Source: Monomorium pharaonis (Eukaryota > Arthropoda > Insecta > Hymenoptera > Formicidae). Taken from it: a stretch of DNA of 64,000 bases. The notes below the pieces were generated by a model that was given only the letters and a program-made list of their open reading frames with translations, searched no databases and was not told the DNA's origin. Of the stretch, positions 24,028 to 36,007 are shown in pieces. Position 1 is the stretch's first letter. Every line of letters starts with the position of its first letter. Both the position numbers and the translations under genes were made by a program. The stretch lies in NCBI RefSeq assembly GCF_013373865.1, contig NC_050473.1, positions 20,809,597 to 20,873,596 of the forward strand. Direction: 5' to 3'.

Positions 24028-24422
24028 CAGGGTGTTCAAAAACAGACTGGTCAACGCTCGTAAAAAGGTAGAAGGGATCGAGATGAACATAAAAGTCCAA
24101 TATTGTCTTTAGGTTCACTAATAATCGAGATATTAACGTATGGAATCGGCAAATAATTTAATTAATTTTTATTGTAATTATGAACAGTAAATTAATGAAA
24201 GCTTATCATACATTCACGATAGATTTTTTCTTCCGTGTTATGGCCGAGCGGATCGAGCTTTTCCCTCAGCGCGCTCTCATTTGCATAATTTAAAAAATTA
24301 ATACCCCGATTATTGGTGGACCTAACTCGAGACCTAACCAAAGACAATATTGGACTTTTATGTCCATCTCGATCCCTTTTATCGTTTTACGAGCGTTGAC
24401 CAGTATGTTTTGGGACACCCTG
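24028..24422. mobile_element. TA-flanked DNA element, 395 bp
   Basis: Starts cagggtgttcaaaaacagac after TA and ends gttttgggacaccctg before TA. Same family as 12513-13902, sharing aacataaaagtccaatattg and ggtggacctaac. Noncoding. Confidence 0.75.
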
Positions 24423-24564
24423 TATACATACATACATACATATAAAATTAACACATTCAAAAGTACGTTCAATAAAACATATTTTTAATGTAACTTAAAA
24501 AAGAAGTAATTCTTTAATTTTTACAAAAAAAAGTGAAATCCCATTTAAAAAACCTTAAAAAATT

Positions 24565-25309
24565 TGTTGTGAGCGAAACACCAATAAAATTATATTATAA
24601 ATAAAGAATATAGAGTATTAAAATTATCATATAGCTCGCCGAGGAAGGCTCGCTATCATAAGGTGTCAGGTGACATATGTCTCGTGCGCTGCCGGCCGGT
24701 CATCGCACTGAGCAACGCACCAGCCACTTTAAGGAATTAGCGAAGCCAGCTTAGCAACAATCATGCCACCGGAAATGCATACCTGCATTTTGGCAATTGT
24801 TGCTAAGTTCGCAAATATTTCCCGCGCGCCGGATGCGCGCGGGAATGACCATATATGGTCATGCGGAGAGCCCGATACCTCCACTAATAATCAAATCCGC
24901 GACACTATTTAAGCTGCTGCCGAACAGCGGCCCGTGGGATCAGTGATAAGCTATCAAGCCGATACGTACGGCCCGCGTGAGTAAAATACGCACAAGTTTG
25001 GGACTCAGCCACAAACAAACCTCGAGCGAGCGAACATACGACGCGCTAACTCCGAGGCACGCGCCGTATCTAATCAAATGTAACCCGACGCGGCACCTTT
25101 GCCGACCGCCGCTATTGTACATTACAAACTAAATAAATCTTTTTATTAAATTTACTTAAAATCAGTGAGTGAGTGATTTGAGGACCTTGCCAACAAAAGC
25201 CGATTTTTTCCGCGAGTTCCTACTCCTTGGGCAGCAACGAATCCCTAAAGATCTTTTGTCGCACCGCAAGGTACGGCAAAAATTATTTGTTGTACCGCAA
25301 GGCGCAACA
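24565..25309. repeat. Solo LTR (745 bp), TSD AATT
   Basis: TG..CA unit (tgttgtgagcg ... ggcgcaaca) between AATT at 24561-24564 and 25310-25313. Highly similar to 39190-39931, which has a different duplication. A TATA-like ctatttaag at 24905-24913 is followed by a short leader, and aataaa lies near 25133, so transcription would be on the plus strand. No second LTR or coding region nearby, so it is a recombination product. Confidence 0.85.
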
Positions 25310-25762
25310 AATTCAAATAAAAAAAGAAGCATTTTACTTTATAATTTTTTAAAGTAATTATTTCTCCGATTAATTATTTAAAAAAGTAATCAGAAATGGA
25401 ACAAATCAAATTAATTATTTAAAAAGTAATGCGTAATGAAAAAATCGCATTGATTATTTTAAAAGTAATGCAACGATTTGACTTTTCAAAATTGTAATTT
25501 ACTTAGATTATTAGATCTATTAGATGTTTATTAGACGTCGAAAAGTAAATTAAGCTCAAAAAAGTGTTTTAAAAACGATGCATTCTTATAATGTAAATAT
25601 TAGGTTTAATTGTCTCTAAGAAAACGCAATGGTATAAAATTACATAACATCTAATTAAAATATTTCTAGACGTAATTTTATATTAGACAACCCCGATTAG
25701 ATTTTCTATAATAAAAGTCTGGACATCATTGTCAGTAGACCTATTGGTGCCGACAAAGTATC
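25310..25762. repeat. AT-rich repeat shared in inverse with 31710-31985
   Basis: Units with taatnnnttttaaaaagtaatg and the words attagacgtcgaaaagtaa recur inverted at 31890-31975 (aaaagacgtcgcattac, gacgtctaatagacatc). It may be the other arm of a large, much-interrupted inverted repeat. No coding frame. Confidence 0.45.
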
Positions 25763-26122
25763 CCGTAGGAAAAAATTACAAGTGGATATAATTTGACCAC
25801 ATTCGAAATGGCCACGTTCAAAATGGCCACATTCGAAATGACCACGTATGTTTTACTTGAGAATGCGCAGCGGTCATATCCTAATGCTTCTTAGTCACAA
25901 ACGCATGCTGTCTAGCACAAGCCATGCAAAAAATGCGTAAATATCAATTGAGAAATTTTTCAAGAAATAATGATTTCGATGTCGAATCGATGTCGATTCG
26001 ATGTACTATTTCTCGCTGTAGATATTTAAATATCTACATACGTATTTTGACGAGCATCTTGTTTTGTGTGGAAAGTCGCAAACCTATGTGGTGCAGAGAA
26101 AGCTTTGCGCGCGCACACACAC

Positions 26123-26171
<49 letters not shown>

Positions 26172-26756
26172 CACGAGTGGGGGGTGTAAGGAGGCCTTCG
26201 GCCCCCTTCCAGCACCCACCCCGTCCAAGTTGCTAACCCATGTGCATTGTATTTAAAATCAAATAAAACATACGTGGTCATTTCAAACGTAGCCATTTCG
26301 AACGTGGCCGTTTCGAACGTGGCTATTTTGAACGTAGCTGTTTCGGACGTTGCCGTTTCGAACATGGGCAAATTGAACCCCGTGCAATATTTCTCGTGGT
26401 TATTCTGAACGTGACCATTTCGAACGTGGCCGTTTTAAACGTGGCCATTTCGGACGCTCCCAAAAATTACTGCACAAAAATTAAATTTTTTTGTGCATGA
26501 ATTTCTGCAGTTTTTACAGATTTTTGTATAAAGTTTTCGCCTTCAAAATTTTTTTGCAGAATATTTTGCAAAATTTTATGTAATGTTTCTTAAAGTTTTT
26601 GCCTTCAGAAAAAATTACATAAAATTCTGTAAATTTTTTTGCACAAAAATTCTGAAGGCGAAAACTTTATACAAAAATCTGTAAAAACTGCAGAAATTTA
26701 TGCACAAAAATATGTAATTTTTTGTGCAGTAATTTTTGCATAACTTTTTTCTACGG
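25763..26756. mobile_element. MITE interrupted by array-armed element B
   Basis: The ends ccgtaggaaaaaattac (left) and the inverse of ccgtagaaaaaagttatgc (right, to 26756) are inverted. The strong hairpin arms at 26471-26610 and 26620-26738 (ctgcagtttttacagatttt and inverse) belong to it. The array-armed copy at 25780-26461 lies inside its left terminal repeat. Confidence 0.65.
25780..26461. mobile_element. Array-armed foldback element B
   Basis: Perfect 9-bp duplication AAAAATTAC at 25771-25779 and 26462-26470. Arms are arrays of 15-16 bp units (ggccacgttcgaaat type) at 25795-25850 and, inverted, 26276-26460. The right terminus is the inverse of gggagcgtcc. The core runs on the minus strand at 26075-26242: 18-bp direct repeat, G-rich block, hairpin (ggggccgaaggcc type, 26183-26217), (ca/cg)n at 26107-26175. 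Sequence between left arm and core is unique. Frames over the dinucleotide tract are not genes. Confidence 0.8.
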
Positions 26757-26785
26757 AATGGCGGAACCAATAAGGTGTCTCAAAT

Positions 26786-27360
26786 GGGAGAGGTTCAGTG
26801 ACGCACAGTACAATTGGACACGTTGCAATTGCCCACCGTGCTATTAGACACGAAACATTGCGCACCGTTCAATTAGACATCATTTGATTGGACACAATTC
26901 GATCGGATACCGTTCGATTGCGCACCGTTCGATTGCGCACCGGTCAATTGCACACCGTTCAATCAGACGCATATTAAATATTCATACATTATGGCTGCGT
27001 TTGCAATGTGTACATGAGTTAGCGACTTGGACGGGGTGGGTGCAGGAGGGGGCCAAAGGCCCCCCTTGCACCCACCCTTATGTGTGTATGTAAAGCATTT
27101 ACTGCACCAAATGGGTTCGCGACTTAAATGGTGTGCAATTAAACGGTGTGCAATTGAACGGTATCCAATTGAACAGTGTGCAATTGAACGATGCGCAATC
27201 GAGCGGTGTCTAATCAAACAGTGTCCAATCGAACTGTGTCCAAACGAACTGTGCGCAATTGAACAATGCGTAATTGAACGGTGTGCAATATTTCGTGTCT
27301 AATAGCACGGTGGGCAATTGCAACGTGTCCAATTGTACTGTGCGCAAATGAAGGCCTCTC
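26786..27360. mobile_element. Array-armed foldback element C
   Basis: Arms are arrays of about 16-bp units (ggtgtgcaattgaac type) at 26808-26970 and inverted at 27122-27350. Ends gggagaggttcag and, inverted, gagaggccttcat precede gcgcacag on both sides. The core at 27013-27122 has the direct repeats (catgagttagcgactt, aaatgggttcgcgactt), the hairpin with ggggccaaaggcccc and only a short tgtgtgtatg tract. The flanks gtctcaaat and gtttcgact agree at 6 of 9 positions, a possible worn duplication. Confidence 0.7.
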
Positions 27361-27408
27361 GTTTCGACTTAATACTTTGCTCGCGGTATTATTCAACTGA
27401 TAGGAATC

Positions 27409-27522
27409 AAACAATAGGAAACAAAGGGCATAGCGGAATAAGCAGGTGAAATCTGCCCCCGCACCAATTGAGCTCAAATTGATGTCATTAGTTGGCACCC
27501 TTGAGATATAAAGCTTTCCCAA
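27409..27522. repeat. Dispersed repeat, inverted copy at 37917-38018
   Basis: About 100 bp (gcaggtgaaatctgcccccg, atgtcattagttggcaccct) recur in inverse at 37917-38018 with few changes. 27523-27855 behind it is AT-rich unique-looking DNA without a gene. Confidence 0.7.
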
Positions 27523-27864
27523 AAATTAGCTACAAAATTACATTTTTGGGGAGTTATGGAAGGGGAAATAAAAATTTAAAAAGTGGTTTTTCTTGAAAAC
27601 GGTTAGACCGATTTTAATGAAAAAAATATATGTTGTAAACATTGTTTATGCAAGTTTAATAATTTTGTAATAAAAGAAACCTGATAAAAAATTTTTTGAA
27701 TTTTATATGAATTTTTTTAAGGGTAAAATTTCTGAGATACTACTTTTATATTTTCACGAAAACATCTCTAGATTTTCTACTTTAACACATATTTTTTTTA
27801 AATCAATTATAGTGGTGAAACATGGTTGAAAAATAATAATTTACGCCGCGTCTCCCCGGCTGAG

Positions 27865-29148
<1,284 letters not shown>

Positions 29149-29167
29149 CCGGCTGAGTCAAGAGACA

Positions 29168-30388
29168 CTGTAGTGGCAGGCCTGCCAGATTTCCAGATCT
29201 GGTACCACGTTTTGACTGCGGAGGGGGTAACTTGTACCACAAGAGGTTGAGAGTTGACACAGCCAGGTTTTAGATGTCCTTCAGCGCCCTCATGATATTA
29301 ACGACGTGGACATGTACTACGTAACCAACGTTAAGGCCAGGGAGTAACGCGTATCTATATAATGTTGATTTCGTTCCGTGCTATTGTGAACGAAATGTTC
29401 GTGCGATAACACAAAGTTATTATACAAAATAATCTAGAAGATCCATGATTGGATCGATTCTTGCATGCTTTTATTGTCAGCTCGTTCGATTTTATTATTA
29501 TCTTGCTCGTTTACATATAATTACGTTATAAGACCGGTATATTTTTAACATAGAAATCAAATAAATTTAATATTTTTTAATACATCAAATGTGTGCGCGT
29601 GTGCGTGCGTGTGTGTGTGACATACTTGATGTATTGAAAAATAAGGAATTTGTATACAACAGTAGAAATTTCTAAATAAAGTATATCGGTTTTATAATAT
29701 AATTATTATGTAGAAACGAGCAAATCAATAATAGGATTGACCGAGATAATAATAGCGTGCAAAAACCAATCAAATCATGGATTTTTAAGATTATTTTGCA
29801 TAATAACTTTGTGTTATCGCACGAACATTTTGTTCACAATAGCACAGAACGAAACCAACATTATACACATACGCGTTACTCCCTGGCTTTAACGTGAACA
29901 TTGGTTACGTAGTACATGTCCACGTCGTTGATGTCATGAGAGCGCTGTGTCGACTCTTAATCTTTTCTAGTATATGTTGGTACCAAAGGGAGCGTTCTAG
30001 ATGCGCACAGTAATAAACGGACACAGCAGGCTGAGTGAAACGGACACAGTAACAAACGGACACAGACCAAACGGACACAGTAATAAACGGACACAGTAAC
30101 AAACGGACACAGTAACAAACGGACACAGACCAAATGCGCACAGAGCGAAACGGACACAGTGCGAAACGGACACAGTAACAAACGAACACAGACCAAATGC
30201 GCACAGAGCGAAACGGACACAGACCAAATGCGCACGGACCAAATGCGCACACTGCACATGCGCACACTGTACGTGCGCACACACCAAATGCAATTCATGT
30301 ACATTGCAAGCAGAGTAAAGTCCACATAGGTTAGCGACTTGGACGGGGTGGGTGCGGGAGGGGGGCCGAAGGCCCCCCTTGCACCCCC

Positions 30389-30448
<60 letters not shown>

Positions 30449-30807
30449 CATTCACTGCATCACATGGGTTTGCGACTTTCCGTGTATGCATTTGGTCCGT
30501 GCGCATGTGCAGTGTGCGCATTTGGTCTGTGTCCGTTTCGCTCTGTGCGCATTTGGTCTGTGTCCGTTTCGCACTGTGTCCGTTTTGCTCTGTGCGCATT
30601 TGGTCTGTGTCCGTTTGTTACTGTGTCCGTTTCGCACTGTGTCCGTTTGTTACTGTGTCTGTTTCGCACTGTGTCCGTTTATTACTGTGTCCGTTTGTTA
30701 CTGTGTCCGTTTCACTCAGCTTGCTGTGTCCGTTTATTACTGTGCGCATCTGGGACTCACTCGTATCAAATCTGGAAATCTGGCAGGCCTGGGTAGTGGC
30801 TCACGCC
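29168..30807. mobile_element. TIR element carrying array-armed element E
   Basis: ggcaggcctgccagatttcc at 29181-29200 recurs in inverse at about 30772-30795 (ctggaaatctggcaggcctg). The arms also pair further inward: tacgtaaccaacgttaagg with its inverse near 29890-29910, and tgtgcgataacacaaagtta with its inverse near 29805-29825. Element E (29988-30762) interrupts the right arm near its end. Without E the element is about 860 bp. Confidence 0.7.
29988..30762. mobile_element. Array-armed foldback element E
   Basis: 8-bp duplication GTACCAAA (29980-29987) and GTATCAAA (30763-30770), one transition apart. Ends gggagcgttctagatgcgca and tgcgcatctgggactcactc. Arms at 30000-30290 and inverted 30485-30752 are arrays of 16-bp words (gtgtccgtttgttact, gtgcgcatttggtct). 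The core at 30323-30478 has direct repeats CACATAGGTTAGCGACTT and CACATGGGTTTGCGACTT, a four-run G block (30345-30365), a long hairpin (30350-30386, ggggggccgaaggcccccc) and (gt)n at 30391-30443. No transposase. Confidence 0.85.
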
Positions 30808-30809
30808 AA

Positions 30810-31097
30810 GTGAGAGCGCAGCGAGATAATAATTCACGCCGCGCTGTCCCGGCTGGGCGACCATACCACGGCGCACGGCGATTGTTGTCATGTTGAACTT
30901 ACAAACTAGTTTTGTTGCAGTGTTGCAATGTTTAGTTGCCAAGAAAAATTATGATATAATAATATGTAATATAATAATACGTATAATATTTTCAGGACGT
31001 CTGCAATTAGCCTATAAAACTTACAGTTTCCGGAGTTTATCACGAGGAGGTTGTAGTACGTTTTCGAATTTTATATCCATAACCAAAATTTTACATA
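30810..31097. other. Spacer with fragments of neighbouring elements
   Basis: ataataattcacgccgcgct near 30826-30845 matches the left flank of element D (ataataatttacgccgcgtc near 27835). The rest is AT-rich with no gene. Confidence 0.45.
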
Positions 31098-31353
31098 TTC
31101 GTAGCCATCATAGACATAGTAAGTATAGACCGAGCATTTCGCTGTATAAGCGGTGATGCATACGAAAAGAAAGAGAAAAGATATAAGAAGACCTTTCTCT
31201 TTTTAATGCCGGAGAAGTGGGGAGCATTTCTCTTTATCTTTTCGCGTCGATTCATCATTTCCCCTGTCAGGCTCTTCCTACTACGATGATGTCAGAGAGA
31301 GAAAGAAACTCTTCTTACATCTTTTCTCTTTACTATGTCTATGTTTGTAGCCA
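31098..31353. repeat. MITE-like inverted repeat
   Basis: gccatcatagacatagta near 31105 pairs with tactatgtctatgtttgtag near 31333. Both sides continue into gaaaagaaagagaaaagat and its inverse. It abuts the transposase relic. Confidence 0.55.
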
Positions 31354-31376
31354 TTCAGCCTCAATAGCCAAAGTAA

Positions 31377-31690
31377 AAGGATGGTTTTACCGAAAACTCC
31401 CTTTCCAAAGTATAACGTCTAAAAATGATCTTTTGGATTTTCCGGAAATAACCGAAAAAGATATGAAAATTTTATTTACCGGTTTGTACCAATTTTCTCA
31501 AGCCGTATCGTATTTGGCAAAGATGGTAGACAAAAGTGGCAAATTAAACAGAGTGTTAAAGACGAGAAAAATGTCCTTAAACTAAAAGTTCCGCCCCGAC
31601 ATATTTTTCGTACAACATACAGATGTTTCTTGTGGTACAAACCAAACAGTATCGGAGTTTCCGGTGAAACTCATTATGTATGTGAGTGTG
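31377..31690 (+). pseudogene. Relic of a SWIM-type transposable-element protein
   Basis: The frame to 31585 reads DFPEITEKDMKILFTGLYQF and SQAVSYLAKMVDKSGKL. After a frame change it continues with KLKVPPRHIFRTTYRCFLWY and ends at THYVCECAN near 31690. This ordering (ITEKD...TGxYQ...YRCF...CxCA) is known to me from arthropod mobile-element proteins with a SWIM finger. The cysteine motif starts but the CxH half is lost. Only about 105 codons survive. Confidence 0.5.
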
Positions 31691-32056
31691 CTAACCTAAG
31701 GAGAAATAAAAGATTGAATAAACGTCTAATAGACGTCAGAGCCATCTACGTCTAAAATAACATCTAGAAATATCTGACTTAGATGTAATGTGATTTTGTG
31801 TTATTGTGTTTGTTTAAAACCTTACAATAGCAGTCTTTATACAATAACAGTAAATTATGAATAAAAAATTATTTTAAGCTGCAAGTCATTTCTCGACGTC
31901 TAATAGACATCTAAGTAAATGACAATAATTTTGAAAAGACGTCGCATTACTTTTTAAATAATTAATGCAATTTTGTTCATTCTCAGACAGCACACAATAT
32001 TTATAAAATACTTACAAAATATTTATAATATTTACTTGAATGTTTTATAAATATTT

Positions 32057-34052
32057 TGTGACGTGACAGCCGCAGGCTGCTGTCCGTCACAAGGCCCTGA
32101 GGGCCCTTACGCAATAACATCTCGCGGGCCCTGCGTCCTCTCGCTCGGGAGCAGACGCAAAAGCGTATTCTTTTGTACTTTGTGTGTGTGACGTCCCACG
32201 TGCTGTCCATCTAATAAATTGTTAAGAATTTTGCGGGCGCTATACCGCGGGTGCGGCGGAGATCGGTGGCTCGGAAGATCTCGTTATCGTTGTCGGACGT
32301 CTCGTCTCAATGGAAAATCGTCCCGGAGATTACAGAGGAACGAACAACGAGGGAGTCGAGGAAGACCCTTTCTAAGCGGGGGTCCGCAGGTAATGCCGCC
32401 CTTATATTGCCTACCGTTTGTGCCCTGTAAGAATTCCGATACTGCCGCTGAGTCACACTTTCAGGATCCAGCGACGGCGCGCGAGGCCGACATCCCGACG
32501 GGGCGACTGCAGACCCGATACCGCGGGAAGTTCGGCGAAGGGATCACGACAACTCAAGATCCGCCGACGCCCCGTCGAGGAGGAAATGACGCCCCGATGG
32601 CGGGGGATACGCCGGGCGAGGAGAAAAGAGTCGGCCGCGCAAGGAAGCGCCAGGATTCCCGTGCCCGGGGCCCATAATCATCGACCGCCGTGCGTGGATC
32701 GATCAGCCGGCGACAGCGTGGGCACCGCGCTTTGCGCGAAAATCGATTTTCGCGAAATCGACCAATGAGGGCCGGGAACGCCGGAGGCAGGGTGGGGCGC
32801 GCCGCCGAGCGGTCCCCGCGAGATCCAGGATTCCTCACTCGTGCTGCGGAAGTAGAGTAAAACTGTGTGTGCGTTCTAATATCCCGAGCCGAGTGTAAGG
32901 AAGGACGCAGGGACGACAGACATCCCGACCCGGAGGAGGCCAACCGGAGAGAGGCGAAGTGGTGAGACGAGCGTCACTCACACTGTAAAGCCACCGATTT
33001 CGCGGGTTGGGCGAGCCGCGAGGAAGCCGCGTATTTATCGCCATATCTTTCGGCGTGGTTACTGGAATCACGAGCTCGCGGATTCAACGGAGCCTCGTCG
33101 TCTCGCCCGATCGCGCCCGTCCGCGTGATTTCGCTGCGTGCCGTGTGTCTCATAATCGTTTCGCGTTGCGTGTGCGTCCCGATCCGCAGCCGAGTCAATT
33201 GTTGTTGCGTCCGGTCGTCGTGTCGCGGGTTATTCCCGCGCTGTATTTTGTCGCGTCGTGGAAGACTTTATTCGTCAATGTTGTATAATTTGGTCGATCG
33301 CACTGTGATCGCGAGCCCTTCGGGGAGTATATTCGGATAATTATCGACGCGCTCGTCGTATTCCGCCGTACTGGCGAATCATTACTAATCATCGTGCTTA
33401 TCTTCGCGAGAATCGTTCGAGTGCGGGGGAACACGAGTCCGTCGCATGTCGCGCGGGTTCGGAGTTGCGATCCGTCCCGTTCGCCCTTGGCGAGGTCACC
33501 CTGACGGAAGTCGGCGTCCTCCAACGACGCCGGATCGAGCGTAAGACAAGTCGGAGAGTTCCCGCGTACGCCTCATAACCCGCTCGTTTCGAAGACCGTT
33601 CTCGCCAAAATCTGATACCCAGCGGACGCCCGCTGGTAACGCGCGCGAGCCACCACCGCTCCGCAGAGTCGCTCATCTCTGTATTTCGTACGATCAAATA
33701 CAATTGTTACTATTTTTGTTACTTCTGTGTCGTGCAAGTAATTCTCCCGCCTTCCCGATTCCATCCGCCCGCACCGAACCTCCCCCTCTGCCATTTGAGG
33801 GCTGAGCAGCTGGATCTCGGAGCCGCTAACGTCCCGGTCGCCTAACGTGCGCCCGTCTCTCCCGAAAGTCGAGTATCCTCACATTTGTTTGCGAGTTGGT
33901 GAATACAGAGTGGTACGCTTAACGTACCTGGCGCCCAACTTAGAGTAACGTCGGAAAACCTCGCGAGGATAGTCGCCCCGACACCCGGGCGGCTCAGGGC
34001 CGCGACCAGGGACGGAGGCGAAGTTGGCCGTCGCTCGTGAGCGGCGGTTACA
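32057..34052. mobile_element. GC-rich LTR-like insertion, TSD ATTT
   Basis: Unit starting TGTGACG and ending GGTTACA between ATTT at 32053-32056 and 34053-34056. About 2.0 kb and strongly GC-rich within AT-rich surroundings. tggcgcccaac at 33930-33940 looks like a retroelement primer-binding site, which is unexpected inside a solo LTR; the unit may instead be an LTR plus leader left by a deletion. Short frames (152 codons at 32219-32677 and others) overlap on both strands and match nothing known. Confidence 0.5.
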
Positions 34053-34156
34053 ATTTATATAAATATTTACAAAATATTACTACAAATCTTTATTTTTTCA
34101 TTTACCATAAATATTATATAAAATATTTAGTCCATATTTTAATAATATGTTGAATA

Positions 34157-35776
34157 GAGTGGCAATAAAAGAGTTGAAAAAAATAAATGAGTGAAAGAAG
34201 GGAAAGCAGAGGAAAGATGGATGGTTGGAAGGAGTTCAAGGAAGATTGGAAGAAGATGAAGAGAGAGTTAAGAGTGATACGGGAGATATCGGATGAAATG
34301 AAGAGCGTGAGAAGGGAAATGGAGAGATTAAGAAGGGTGACAGAAGAGACAGCGGAGTTGATTAGAGGAAGAGGAAGAGGAAAAGGAGTAAAAAAGAAAG
34401 TAGAGGCTAAGAAAGGAGAAGAGGAGACGGAGCAAAGGAGAGTAGAAGAGATGTGGGAAAGGGAAGAAGATGACAGATCGGAGAGTGAGAGAGGGAGCTC
34501 AGAATGGAGGAAGAAAGATGAAGCGGATAAGGAAAAGGAGGGAGAAAGGGAGGTAAGATGCAGAAGGATGCAAGAGGAGAAAGAAAAAAGGAAGGAGAAG
34601 AGAGAGAAAGAAAAGGAAGAGGACGCCGGAAGAAATAGGAGGAAAGGAGAGAGGGGAGAGAGAAATGACGAGATAAGAGGAGACAAGGATAGGAAGGAAC
34701 AGAGAAAACGGACAGAGGAAGAAGGAAGAGAGAGAAGAGATGAGTGAAGAGAAGGCAGGGAGGAGATAGGAGGGAGCACAACAAGGTGAAAAGAAGGAGA
34801 TGAAGCAAGGGAAGCAGGTGAAGGAGGAGAAGAAGAGAAGGGAAGAAAGGTAATAGAAGGAAGAGGAGGAAGAGAGAAAGAGGAATGGTAACGTTGGGCA
34901 GAGAGAGGAGAGGATGACAGACAACAGGAGAAGAGGGAAGAAGCGAGAAGACAGAAAGAAATAGAGGAGAGATCGAGAAGAAGACTGCAGGAGAAGGAGA
35001 GAGAGATGAGAAGGAAAAGGAGAGCAGAAGCGGAAGAGAGGGCGAAAGGACTGGAGGAGGAGAGGAAGAAGAGGGAGAGGAAGTTAGTGTGGAGAGGAAT
35101 AGGGGGGGATGACACGAGGGAAAGATTCTGTATAGTGGAGAAGATTATAGTGAAAATTCTGGGTAGAAGAGTAGGGATAAAGGGGATGGAGGAGAGAAGG
35201 GAGGAGGCGGGAAGGTGGGTGATAATTACGGATTTGGAGGATGTGACGGACAAGAAGATTTTTTAGAGGAGGAAAGAGGTAAGGAAGACATAAGAAATCG
35301 GGGTGGATGAGGACTTATGTATGGAGAAGGGGAGACTAAGGTGGAGAATGGTGGAGAGGGCAAGGGCGGAGAGGGCAAAGGGAAAGAGGGTGGTTGTGTT
35401 TAATAGGGAGCTCTGGGTGGAGGGTAAAAGGGGATGGGAAATTTCAGAGAGATGGAGGGAGATGGAAGAGGACGGGGTAAGGGGGGAGAGAAAGAGGAAA
35501 GGAGGATAGAGTGGAGGGTGAGAAGTAGAGAAAGAGGGGGGAAGTGAAAGAGGAGATGTAGGGGGAAAAGGGGATAAAGGTAAAGGGCGGTAGAGGGCGA
35601 AGAAGAAAGGGTGGTGGAGATGTGAGGCTGCCTAATGGTCAGGTCGATGTTTTGTTTAATTCCTTATGGCTTGAAGCTTACTACACCTATTGTAGATCCG
35701 ACCTAAGGGTTTTGGTGCACCCCAGAAAACACCCCGCTGACTCCATTAGGAAAGCGGAATAAACCATTATATATAT
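34157..35776 (+). mobile_element. ORF1-only LINE-type insertion (half-LINE)
   Basis: Flanked by a 16-bp duplication aataatatgttgaata at 34141-34156 and 35777-35792. The body is extremely purine-rich on the plus strand. It contains broken ORF1 pieces, then a 3' UTR-like stretch from about 35630 (gctgcctaatggtcaggtcg) that ends in aataaaccattatatat. No endonuclease or reverse transcriptase is present, so this is an ORF1-only derivative moved in trans (inference from length and duplication). Confidence 0.75.
34187..35509 (+). pseudogene. LINE ORF1 protein, broken
   Basis: First frame 34187-34747 (186 codons): charged coiled coil (WKEFKEDWKKMKRELRVIRE), then a Glu/Lys/Arg-rich region to a stop. 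A further frame at 35006-35266 has KLVWRGIGGDDTRERF and KIIVKILGRRVGIKG, followed at 35303-35509 by GRLRWRMVERARAERAKGKR. WRGI-type and RLRW-type strings typify the RNA-binding C-terminal part of ORF1p in insect LINEs. The stops between pieces mean no full protein is made. The 379-codon frame on the other strand is only its mirror. Confidence 0.65.
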
Positions 35777-35818
35777 AATAATATGTTGAATAAAGATTTT
35801 TTCTTCATTTATATAAAA

Positions 35819-35951
35819 GGGAACGTCGCAGATGCGCACAGATCGAAACGGGCAACACCAATCAGGTTGCTGAGTTAGTTAGAGTTAGGATAAATTTATA
35901 GAATTTGATTGGTGGTGTCCATTTCGATCTGTGCACATCTAGGACTCACTC
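35819..35951. mobile_element. Minimal array-family element H (133 bp)
   Basis: 8-bp duplication ATATAAAA at 35811-35818 and 35952-35959. Ends gggaacgtcgcagatgcgca and tgcacatctaggactcactc match element E. Each arm has only one word (cagatcgaaacgg), and the interior is 70 bp of unrelated sequence instead of the core. This shows the termini alone suffice for mobility (inference). Confidence 0.8.
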
Positions 35952-36007
35952 ATATAAAATATGTATAAAATATTTATGATATTTTAAAAAAATAAATAGA
36001 AATAAAT

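Larger units (their letters stand above)
31985..36007. mobile_element. AT-rich element split by three younger insertions
   Basis: Starts cagacagcacacaatattta. AT-rich segments at 31985-32056, 34053-34156, 35777-35818 and 35952-36007 (taaaatatttataa words) are pieces of one element. They are separated by a GC-rich LTR-like unit (32057-34052), a half-LINE (34157-35776) and a minimal array-type element (35819-35951), each with its own target duplication. Confidence 0.6.

Noticed and set aside
26034..26256. Protein-coding frames with Arg-Ala-His-Thr or Val-Cys runs
   Set aside because: They translate the (ca/cg)n microsatellite in the core of element B.
32219..33794. Several 70-150 codon Arg-rich frames on both strands
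   Set aside because: GC-rich DNA has few stops; frames overlap on both strands, share no known motif and lie inside an LTR-like unit.
34114..35253. 379-codon Ser/Leu/Pro-rich frame on the minus strand
   Set aside because: It is the pyrimidine mirror of a purine-rich LINE ORF1; low-complexity composition explains the open frame.
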